From Owenia fusiformis (taxonomy: Eukaryota > Annelida > Polychaeta > Sabellida > Oweniidae): DNA of 64,000 nt. The first letter of the stretch is position 1. Every line of letters begins with the position of its first letter. The notes beneath the pieces are model-generated. The model did no database searches, had not been told where the DNA came from, and worked only from the letters and a program-made list of their open reading frames with translations. Of the stretch, positions 37,154 to 49,000 are shown in pieces. The stretch spans positions 23,797,564 to 23,861,563 of the forward strand of contig CAIIXF020000007.1 of the NCBI GenBank assembly GCA_903813345.2. Reading direction: 5' to 3'. A program made the position numbers and the translations under genes.

Positions 37154-39102
37154 TACAGGGTGTGCCAAAAAAGTTAACCAACTAATGTTTCATACAGCAT
37201 GGATTTGGCAATTTTATGGCCATTTTACAAAACATGCCATAAAAAACCAGCATTGTGTCTGGAGGCTAACTTGAATGTATCGGGTGTAGTTGTTCACTAC
37301 AAAATCCCAGACATTGTGTGTTATTGCTCTCATCTTCCTTCTTATCTCTTGTTTCAATGTTTCAAGGGTTGGTAGTGTAGAGAGGCCTACAGATAAAAAT
37401 CTGGTTGGGTTTATGTCCGGTGAGTGCATATTTTGAGCATGTTTTTTAAATAGCCATAAAATCGTAACCATTGGAGATAGACTAATGAAACTTTGGAGAA
37501 GTGGAGAAGGAAAGAACAATGAAAATGGATTAATTGTGCCAAATAGGGTTTGTAGAAAAAACTGGGTACCAGGTAGTAAATCCTCCATGCTGGGCCCAAA
37601 CTTGGTACCCGGTCAAAAAAACTGGGTACCCAAAAAACGAAAAATACGAATATGCTGTATAACATACTTAGGTCATTAGAAAACGTGTAAGATTTGTTTT
37701 GAATTTACAAAAATGTATGTAACTTCAATCAAAATTGAGCTAGAAGCTTCAAATAAAAAGCATTTTAAGGCTCTTTTCTTCCTCTATCATCATTTCATTG
37801 GTAATGGGGGGGGGGAGGCGATCGCACCATCGAACCCCATCCTGGCTACGCCTATGACATTGTAAGACGTAACAATTTACACTTCAGTGGATGTTTCATC
37901 GAAAATTGGATAACTTAAATTATGATTAATAATCAAAATCTTACACGTTGCATCATGTAAATTAACACACGTCACCTCTCTGCTAAAGTAATGATAGATA
38001 TTTATTTAAATTTACTTACTTTACTTAATTTATTTATTAAAATCATAATCAAAACAATTCACGTACCAACATACGAAATATTGAAAATAGAGTAAGATTG
38101 ATTTGTCATGTTTTTCAAATCGTCTTACAATGTCATTTGCGTAGCCAGGAGGGGGTTCGATGGTGCGGTACCTGTTTTTTTACAAAGTTCCACAAGTACA
38201 TATAACCTCCTGTTTTATATTGTTAACAAGGTCTATAAATAAGTACAAAGTGCAAAGTACAAAGTGCCCCCCCCCCCATAACCAATGAAAATATGACCAT
38301 GATGATTAGTGTTGTCGCGATTAATCGATACATCGCGATATACATTGCCAAAGCTGGTTCTGGCGATGCATCGATGTCTGAAACAAAACATCGATGTTTT
38401 TCAAAAATTTTAATTTGCTAAAAATCGCCCTTTCTTTTCTTATTTTGACGCAAATTGCTTACCTTTTTTCATGTCTTATTTCATTTTCGAATGTTTTCTG
38501 ATATTCTTTCGCTTTAAAACTGTTTTAGCTAGTCGAAATGAACCATTAATCTAAAAAAATTACTTTACTTTCATTTCACCGTTACTATGTTCCTGGATGT
38601 ACCAGCGTACTCTTATTAATTTGTTCTGTTCGATATTTTAGTGCATTAGTGTTCGGTATTTCAGTGCACTTTTCTCGAACTTTTTCTCGATGTACATCGC
38701 GATGTGCATCGATGTTTACTACTGAAAATTGCAGATGCATGGATGTACGATTATGTCACATCGCGACAACACTAATGATGATAGAGGAAGAAAGGAGCCT
38801 CAAAATGCTTTTTATTTGAAGCTTCTAGCTCTATTTTGAAGGAAGTTACATACATTTTTGTAAGTTCAAAACAAATCTCACACGTTTTCACATGATCTAA
38901 TTATGTTATATATTTGTATTTTTCGATTTTTGGGTACCCGGTTTTTTTGACCGGGTACCAAGTTTGAACCCAGCATGGAGGATTTACTACCCGGTACCCG
39001 GTTTTTTCTACAAACCCGTGCCAAATATGGTTTTAACCCATGTTCAATGACCGAGTTATTAACATGCATTTTTGAATTATCTTTTTGCCTCACCCTGTAG
39101 AA
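37154..39102. mobile_element. Nested palindromic transposon complex
   Basis: The outer ends are TACAGGGTGTGCCAAAAAAG at the left and the complement of TACAGGGTGAGGCAAAAAG at the right, both starting at a TA, as expected for Tc1/mariner-type insertion. On the minus strand, 37214-37440 encodes a stretch with LPTLETLKQEIRRKMRAI and NYTRYIQVSL. This resembles the C-terminus of Tc1/mariner-like transposases and is probably a decayed remnant. Inside, 37545-37800 and 38766-39025 are inverted copies of each other. They contain GGGTACCCGGTTTTTTTGACC and ATGGAGGATTTACTAC blocks. A smaller inverted pair (37826-37872 and 38124-38166) lies further in, and a hAT-like MITE (38307-38774) interrupts it. Confidence 0.6.
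38307..38774. mobile_element. hAT-like MITE with 8-bp target duplication
   Basis: The ends are TAGTGTTGTCGCGAT at the left and ATCGCGACAACACTA at the right. They are flanked by the perfect 8-bp repeat ATGATGAT (38299-38306 and 38775-38782). The interior is rich in ATCGATG and ACATCGCGATG motifs. The element is 468 bp, has no transposase frame, and inserted into a larger inverted-repeat structure. Confidence 0.8.
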
Positions 39103-39857
39103 GTCTACATAACTAAAATGCAACAAAATGTCTAAAAGATATATGAAAACTTTGGATTTATCTGGGAATCCTTAGGGTTTTTAGCTATAGATAACTAGAT
39201 TATTCAGCCCTTATTGACCAACAATTGTGTATTTCATTGAGGAGTTTTACTTGCAACATCTATATTTGAAGTACAGTAACCTGGAGAAGAGTAAGGCTCA
39301 AATAAATTAAATTTATGTTTAACGATTATTGATAACCAAAAGTTCCCTGTAGTGACCAACCCAATTTACATTTCCCATAAAGCTAGATATTATATCACTT
39401 TCTGGCTAATTAGAAGATGGTAAAGCCATTCTATGTTTAACAAAAGTAGGGTTAAGAAGTATGATAAATGAAAACTAATATCAACATGATCAATAACGGT
39501 CATTGAACAATTCAGCAGGTCTTAAATCAAATCTAAGCTGAACAAGGTCACTGTTCAGTGTATTATTTGGTCTTATAGGTCTTTTATTTTTTGCAAGAAT
39601 AAAGAATATTATCTTCTTACACAAATCTCAATCATAGGCATTGGGCAAAGAGAAAAGTAGTAATAAGCTCAGTTACATGATCCTTAAAATGACTGATCAA
39701 CTGTACCATTTTTCTGTAAGCATAGTTTAAACATAATGAACGAATAAAAAATTCATTCTTCGAATTTTTCTTATACATCTGTATATGGATGCTAAACGAA
39801 CATATTTTTGGAGACTATATCACATTTTCTTGGCCTTGCAGACGACGTAAATTTCAT

Positions 39858-39876
39858 CCAATCAGAGAGAGCCAGG
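39858..39876 (+). promoter_or_regulatory. ER-stress-element-like site upstream of LMAN1
   Basis: CCAAT, then exactly nine bases, then CCAGG. This is one mismatch from the ER stress element (CCAAT-N9-CCACG) bound by NF-Y with ATF6/XBP1. It lies about 210 bp before the LMAN1 start codon. ACGT cores (GACGACGTAA) lie directly upstream at 39841. LMAN1 belongs to the secretory-pathway genes raised by the unfolded protein response in animals, so the site is plausible but unproved. Confidence 0.4.
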
Positions 39877-40088
39877 TTTTAATAGGCACCTTCAGATTTT
39901 CAGTCCGTACCAACTTTTGGGACCTTTTACAGCAAAACTCAAGACTCATCTATGATCAAACCGTTCGAAACATAATAAACGTTTCATATGCTAATGATAA
40001 AAGAACACTTGGATCTATTCAGCGAGGATTAGCTAGGATTTGATCGAAATCTTGACGGACTCAATGGATCGGGGTCTTTTTTTCCAAG

Positions 40089-43000
40089 ATGGCCAACAAA
40101 ATTTCTTTTTTTGTAATTTGCACAATACTTTGTGGGATATCTGCTGTTCTGGGCCAGCTTACCCACAGAAAATTTGAATACAAGTTGAGCTTTAAGGGTC
40201 CTCACTTAGTGCAAAAGGACGGGACGATCCCTTTCTGGGAACATGGTGGACGTGAGTATTTTTCCAAATGTTTACATCTCTGATTTTTTACCATATGCCG
40301 GGTTGCATATGTGGCATTAATTAGAGACGGCTTCCATCCCCAAATATTGCCTAGCATATCAACATCTTTTGAAAAATCACTTTTATCATATCAAGTAGTA
40401 GGTTATATATGTAGTTTTCAACATTTTGTTCAGGGAATATTGATCATTGTTTGTTTGTATCCTTTATAGCGTTATAATGCCGCTTATTGGTCACGTGTTA
40501 CTGGTTATTCCCTTGTGCTTGCTCTTGATACTTATTCACTTGTTCTTTATCAAAAGTCTAAAATTCCTTATACTATTATATACAGTTTTTATATGTGCTC
40601 ATTTAAAATCTCCTGGTTTGCCTAATGTAATTGCAAAAGGCATGAAATATTGTCCTGTTTGTTGATTGTGACAGGTTTATGTTACGACCACTTAGAGTCT
40701 GTAGATCCAGTAGTGGATTTGTATTTTCTCCTAGGAGTATATTGTCAACTTTCGAGTAGAGCTCTTGTCTTTCCAGCTCAAAGAGACCACATGTATTAAT
40801 ATAGTGGTCGACAGTTTGAATGTGAATCTGGGGAGGGGGGTTCACATATATATAGATCTAAACATTGACGGGGATCTTCGGCACCTTTCTTAACATTTGT
40901 CCAAAAATATGACTTTTGAGGTACAGTTATGTGGGATATTTCCACTTTCTGATTTGAGTATGGTCGTGTACAAACCCTCACGATTTATCTCGTGCCAGGA
41001 CTATAGTCCTGTGAACGTCTTATTCTTTTGCCTGTACGATTACAACATGGGAGAATTTTCTACGCTTCTTACACTTAAAACACCTATTTCAATAGATTCC
41101 TTGGTATTTTAGCATTCTTTTCGTGTAGTTGAATGCACAATTGTCTGGGTTTATCGGCAGAACAAAGAAATTTTCTTTTTTGATCGCAATATTTGCGTGT
41201 AATATTTAACTTATTTCAACCGTCAAATTCCTCCATTTACTGGTGCTTCCGGGCCACTTCCGGGTCAGTCAAACGGGAAATCCCCTTTGAAATCCAACCG
41301 CCATCTTGGAAAGTGATGGAATATCTCTTGATGAAAAAGAAAAACGTTCCCGTTCTGCCGATATACCCAGACAATTGTGGATTCAACTACACGAAAAGAA
41401 TGCTAAGATACCTAGTAGGTAGTTGAAGTAGGTATCTTAAGTTTAAGGGGCGTAGATAATTCTCCCAAGTTGTAATTGTACAGGCAAAAGATTGCACTCG
41501 ATGCAGGACTATAGTCCTGGCACGGGATAACTCATGATATATTTGGTATATGGCAATGGGCCACTATTCTTTGGTCATTTGGTATGGCATTGGGGCATTA
41601 TTTAAGGTAAGTCTGCATGTTCGGATTTTGCTGCAATCCTCAATTGAGTCACATGTTATTTTTTAAGTAGGAATCACTCCTTCCCCACATTGTCTACATC
41701 TTTCAGTTTTGCACAAAAAGTGCATTCATGTACCGAGAAAAGACCTTCCGTCACTGAATTTTGTCGTTTTTTATACATTTTACAAAACAAATCTTCTCAT
41801 CAGTCTTTTTCTAGGTTCATTAGTGCACTCTTTGTGAAAAACTGAAAGATGTAGACAATGTGGGGAAAGAGTGATTCCTATAGTATTTGAAAAATAACAT
41901 GTGACTCAATTTTCGAATGCAGCAAAATTCCGAACATGCAGACTTACCTTAATTATCGGTTGGTATGGGAATATATTGAAATTTGACAGATTCCATAATA
42001 TCTGAGGGTTCAGCCTAGGATCACGCCAAAGCTTATATATGGTGAAACCCAGGAATGTGAATAGACTAACTTGTTAGATCTATAGAATTGACATTGACTG
42101 CAGTTTGGGCTGAGGGGACCAAATCAATATTTACTGTACATGTAATGATCTTGCTCCCATATCTCTGTTTCCTCAAAGATCTCCAATTTCGGCAATTGTG
42201 AGTAAGTCACCCACCAGTTTACTAACTTTAGTATAGAGTGTGGGGGGGGGTTGGCTTACTCCCTGTAATTGTTATGTTATAGTTGGCTAACGTAACAGGT
42301 TAATTATATCCACATCAATTTTCATCAAATTTACCATTAAATTAAAAATAAAAATTGAGACTGGTTAAACTTGTTAATTAAGAAATAAAAATGTAACATC
42401 TGATTTTACTTGTAATCGAATATCATTGTGTCAGGAATAGTTCTTGACAATACAAATATTTTTTTTAGGATATTGATTGACATGTAGAGTGTTCTGATTG
42501 ATAGACCAACATTTAATTTCTGATTTAATTTTGTTGATCACATTCCCTCTATTATAAATAATTTTATAATTTCAATCACACTACAATTGACTGATTGCAG
42601 ACTTGATCTCCATATAGGTCATTGTTACTTTTTTGTGAATTTTTTGGGCCATCTAAAGGGAGGGCTAGGATCCCTCAGATCTGCCAGTATTGTATTATAA
42701 TTATAAGAAACTCAAATACCATTCGCTCGATTTTGTTCATATTTTGTACACATATACCCTATGGGGATACAAGTTCTGCTTGAAAGTCGATTTTAGAAAT
42801 GGCCACTTTTTTAGAAATGGCGGCCCATTTTAGTGCCGATCCTAAACTGATAAATTAATCCTAAAGTTTCTTTGTTTCAGATGCTATTGCCAGTGACGAG
42901 TCCATTCGTATTACACCCTCTCTGAGGAGCAAGAAAGGTGAGTAAATATTGTTTCATGTTTTTACAACATTGAAGTATGTGATCAGTCTCATTTACAATC

Positions 43001-46000
43001 TCTAACTATGTCTGGTGTTTCTCACAGTTATAGAGAGTAGGGTGCGACTTACCCAGGTTTAGTCACATATGTTACATAATATCCCAAATTATGCACAAAA
43101 ATACTTTCTAGTGGGTTTATTCCATTTTTATGAATCAGAATTTCTGCATATAAGTTAAAGCTGTTTTCCTATTTTAAAATTGCCATTTGGCCATTGTATT
43201 AGTTGAATTAAACATCTGTTGCAAACCCTGCCATTAGAAAAATTTGTGTCCCTTTTTGGATAATAGGTTTAAGCAGAACTTTTCAAGCAGATTGATTTTT
43301 TACAAATTTGAAAGAAACATGTGTTTATTAGATATCTTTTCCCATGAATTGTACTCCTACTCTAAAGTGTACTTACTACTTATAGTGTACCTGCATCATT
43401 AATCTACTATGTACATAATAAAACCTCTTATCTTGAGGCAACTTGAGCTACCCTCTAACATGGACACTTTTCATATATCCATTTTTCATTCCTCAAATTG
43501 ACATCCATTTAACTAACCTTTTGAAGACCAACACCCAAACTTGAACATTTTTACTCGTTTCAGTTTAGAGGTCATGTTTAACTATTGTACAAGGATATTT
43601 CGGTTGAGTACTTTAGATTTTACTGTACATCATGTTTTACTGTACTTACTTATATGGTTATGTTCCAGGTTATGTATGGGGTAAAAACAAACTTACCTCT
43701 GAGAGCTGGGAGGTTGAGATGACCTTTAGGGTCACTGGGCGTGGTAGGCTAGGAGCTGATGGCCTGGTGAGTGTATTTTCCATATTTATTAAACCCTCAC
43801 TTAATGATATGATATAAGCTGGGATGTCTGATAATCCATGATAAAAGTCACACTCCATTATTGTTAATAAATGGCTCCCAGTCTAACAAAAATGCATATA
43901 CATATAAAAACACAGGTGTACAATTCCACAATCAGAAGACATTTTTACTGCTGATATTTTCACAGAAATATAAACCTTTACTCTCAAATTTAAATCCAAT
44001 GGTTCTGTATAACGATGACTAATTATTCAAGCAAAATGTTTTTTAGGCTTTCTGGTACACTTCCCAAAAAGGTGAAGAAGGTCCTGTTTTCGGTAGCAGT
44101 GACATGTGGAATGGTCTTGCCGTCTTCTTTGATTCATTTGACAATGATGCCCAGCACAATAACCCTTACATCATGGCAATGACCAATGATGGCACTAAAC
44201 AGTATGACCATCAAACGTAAGTTTATATCCCTTATGCATGTTAACTTCATGGTAAGACAAAACATGCTAATTAAATACAAAAATCCAGATTTACTGGTCA
44301 TCGGTGTGCCTTTGTTAATGTATAATAGAAATCTAAATGCAAGTGCACGTGAACCTATATTTATTCATCCCATACTTGGACGTGTTCCGGGAACATAAAG
44401 CTGGTTTAAAAAAACTTATATTTTCATCAGCGGGCAGATATTGCTTTACGTCCCGCTCCTTGGCCAATATAATATATTATATTAGCCTCAGGATAATCCC
44501 AATATCCTGAACCTCATATAGGATAATCTCTATATACCTCATTGCAGGGAGGGGTCCCTTCTGTATATTTACTTCATGGTAAAACATACTAATACAAAAA
44601 TCCAGATTTCAAGTCTATTACTGATCATCTCAGTATGCCTTTACTAATATATACAATAGCAATGTAAATCCAAGTGCACATGTACTTATATTGATTTACT
44701 TTATTGCAGTGATGGGTCAGCACAACAGCTTGGTGGTTGCCTCAGGGACTTCAGGAACAAACCATTCCCAGTCAGAGCTAAGATAGAATACCACAAGAAA
44801 GCACTAACAGTAAGTACATGTACATCATTTCGATGTATGGATTGGCACTGAAAGAAAATACAATGTACAAATCCACTCTGTACTGATCGACCTTCATTTT
44901 GAAAATAGAGCCACCTACCCATTTATGTATTTGTAGTCAGAAACCATTTCATTTTACCTTCAGTACTGCAATCTGAAACTACCCCGTCATGTTCTTAAAG
45001 TCAAGGATTCTATCAAAATGTATATATGATTAGAGTTAGTATCTAAAATATTCCATTCTCTATTAGCCAACTGCTAATACAGTGTAATTACTTGTGTGTA
45101 TACAATAGTGAACGGAATCAATTTATATTGTAGACTTACCTATGATTATGTGATTTAAATGATCTATAATAGATTCAATGGAATCATTTAGAAAATTGTG
45201 TACTGTGAAGATATTGAATTGAATTAATCAGGCATCTGTTTCATACTCAAATTTATTCATATTTTAGCTGTTTTTCCACAATGGAATGACCAATAACAGG
45301 GAAGACTATGAGTTGTGTCTTAGAGCTGAGAATGTCTACCTGCCAGCTGAGGGCTATCTTGGGGTATCAGCTGCCACAGGAGGACTTGCAGGTAAATCAG
45401 TTGGATCTTATATCTTTGGAGCATCCTCAACTTTGTGCATGTATGATATAAGGGAGTTACCATAAACTACATGAATGGCATTCAGAAGTTGTACCATACA
45501 CCATGGGCTTTCAATTATCTAGTTGAAAGCCCATGCATACACTGTACATTTGTGGTATAAAGACATTTTAGAAAGTTAATATTTTCTGATATTATTTATA
45601 TTGTATTTGTAATATCCCTATATGATATTTTATTTCAAGTCATAAATAACTCAATCAATTTATTGAATAAATCAGGTAATTAATTTTGATACCAACATTG
45701 TATTTTATTCATTTTTAAATGCCCTTTGGTTAACTTAACAATTTATAATTAACACATAAATGTGATTATTTCCAGATGATCATGATGTGCTGTCAATACT
45801 TACCCACACTTTAAATGAACCTAGCGCTCCTGGGGTGAGTTAGATTATGATTAGTTCCCGACATAAATATTGAAAAAATGTAATCTCTGCCTTTAACTCT
45901 TTGTCCTAAAATGAAAAATTCCTTTTAATCTGTTTCTCCACCAAATTCAGTTTTGAAAATCCTAGGTATTTTATAAGGCAGCCATTTCGCTTTTATTTAT

Positions 46001-49000
46001 CACTGTGTGTTGTGTTCGTAGTTGTGATATTTACAAAAATGATTATTCATTATTCACAATAAAAGGTCCCTTTTGAAATAAATAAATCAAATATATGTTT
46101 CCACTTTTTTAGGCACCTGGCAGTGTTCCAGAAGAGGAGAGACGAAAGTTTGAACAAGAATTCAATGAATATCGGGATAAACTAGAAAGGGCCAAGGATG
46201 AGTGAGTTGACATTTTTCATTTCAATTCTTCTTGGCTCAGTCACATTTGATTGAAGGCAACTGACCAGCAGTCCTAGCTTCCCAAAATCAATAGAAATAT
46301 GCAGCATAAAATACAGGGATAAGCAGCACGGTTTTGTGAAGCTACGACCATCATATGCCCGCCGTAGTGCAAATCTGACTGAGACTTAAATACTTAATTG
46401 CTATGTTATGTTATTGAGACTTGTAAGAGAGAACATTTTCATACTGGAGAAACAATTTGATTTAAGTTATACTTATTCTGTTCAAACTTCCATGGAACAA
46501 TTTTTTGTATACACCCACCTGAAACACAGTATATTTATAATTTACTAGCATTTATCAAAGACAGTTTGAGATAATATTTGTTCAGAAAACAGCATACATT
46601 TTATGAAACACATAACATTTAATTTACCAGCTATCGCAAGGAGCACCCTGATGCCAAAACTGATGACACAGAAGACGAGGATAAATGGGTAGGTGGCGCT
46701 ATTTTCAAAATGAAGGTCGATCAGCGCAGAGTGGATTTTTCAAACAAACACAAAATAACCTAAAAAGTAATATGCTTCCATTTTTGTTTGAAGAATCCAA
46801 ATCATGCCTTAAATCGAGTCAACCATTCAAGGTTGCCCTAAAGTTCAATTGTATTTTCAAGTTAAAACAAGTTAAATGTTGTGCTATTTTATTTGCCAGA
46901 TACAAAGCTGAACATCCGAATGTCGCTAATTTAAATGAAGAATACAATCCTGATGACTGGGTGAGACATGAGTGCCACCTATTGCCTATATAGGAAATAG
47001 TGCTTTTCTGTTGCATACTTTAACATCTGCACCTGTTTTTGTTTTTATTGTTTTCTTAGACATTCATAGTTTAACTTGATTTTCTCTATTTGTCATCTAA
47101 GGCAATAGATTTGAAGACCTGTCCCACATAGACCTGTCCCACATGTATTGATCAATATGATTAAATTCCAAAACATCTGAATTATTTAAATCTCAGTTTG
47201 ATAGAAAATAACAACAAGAAATAGTTGCACTTTTGCGCTGGTTAAACCTTGTGTTTTTGTTGACTATCTTGGGTGATTTCCTTTAATTTTTGATGAGAAA
47301 TGAAACTATTCTGTTCTAATCCTCATCTTCAAAGAAACATGTAACTGGTCTTCCCTGTTACTGGTCCTTTCCTTTATAATGAAGCCCAAATGTTATATCA
47401 AAGAACATGATAAATAAACCATACACCATATTGTACATAAGTGTGTTTTTATAAGAATAATACTCTGTATTATGTAGGCATATTGATAGTGCTGTATATT
47501 CATGAGTAGCTGTTCATGCGATACTTAACTCTATAGACACAATAGTCTAGATTAATCTATGATGCTTTATAGTATAAATATGTACTATAGTCCTATGTAA
47601 TATAAAGAACAACATCTAAGAGCTTGCTAATACATTTAGTGCTTTGATTAAGGTAGGCTAAGTGGAATCACTTTTCCAATCAAGTCTGATATTACTCATT
47701 TTGCTCGACTTACCTTAATGTGATTACTTTCTGCAACTTCAATATATGAACAAAATTTTGAAAATAAATAACGATTTTGATTTAAATTGTGATAATGAAT
47801 GTATTTTTTGGTCTGGATCACTGAACATGTACTTTTAATATCAAATATTTTTGCTCCGAATAAAAAGGAAGAATTATTGATAATCTGTACAATTACATCC
47901 ATCAACCATGAGAAGTACAATGCAAGATGCCATTTTGAGTTAATTTCTTAAGGTAGATTTACACAGTGAGGATATTTATGTGATTTTTTTATAAATACCA
48001 ACGATTATTGATAAATAAAAAAGAGAATATTTTTCACATTTTTTGGATGTTTACAATTTAAAATTAAATGTTGAAATATCATCAAATTTTGGATATCAGC
48101 TTTTTGTGAAAATGGGGATCTACCTAAACTCACATTTTGTACTTTTAAATATGTTTGCACCTTGATTTATATGTTATTAATTTAATGTGCCTTTTATTTC
48201 AGTATGAGAGCCAGCAACAGAGAGAATTGAAACAGATCTTTGATGGTCAGAACATGATACATACAGTAATCAGAGACCTTAATCGTAAAATTGATGAAGT
48301 AATTGGTCGCCAGGAAAGAACTATATCTCAGATCTCAATGATAAACTCTGGCAACACAGGCCAGGTCGTGCAACAGCCGCCTGCTGGAGGCAATCAGGTA
48401 CTGGAACTACTTTCATTTTTTACGTTTGTGTTCTGTTTCAATATTTATTTATTTTTCATCTGAGAGTTAATTCATCTCAAATATTTGAAATCTTCATATT
48501 CAAGAGACTGTAAAAGATGCTCTCTTTCTCAAACAAACCCTTTGAAGGGCTTTCAGAGTTCATATGCCTTATATAATCACATGCCTAATGACATGTCATA
48601 TTTTTAGGGAGGCCAAGCTTATGTAGATACTATAAAACGCCATGAAGTTGAGACAGTTATACAAAATGGGCGAGATATCCTAAACACAGCTAGAGATCTC
48701 AAGTAAGAAAATTTTAGGTTTTTGTAATTTTTCTCATTTACAATGAGTATCTGTTATTGTATTCATCGAAATTAATGCAATTTTATATGTTGTTATGTGA
48801 TTCTGTAATGAAAGACTAAGATGAATATTTCTTTGTTTATTCAATAGATGTTTATCACGTTCACCATAAGACTTGATCTCAAATGAATACCTTATCCAAA
48901 ATCTATGCATGACTAGAAAGTGGCTTTCATATGACCTTGAATTTATGAAGTGGAGCTGATTCATCTGAAAATGGACAAGTATACGAGTGTCAAAACTGAT

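Noticed and set aside
37485-37679. Open frame with VCRKNWVPGSKSSMLG, also present reversed near 38950
   Set aside because: It is part of an inverted-repeat transposon arm, and the two copies translate in opposite directions. It is not a gene.
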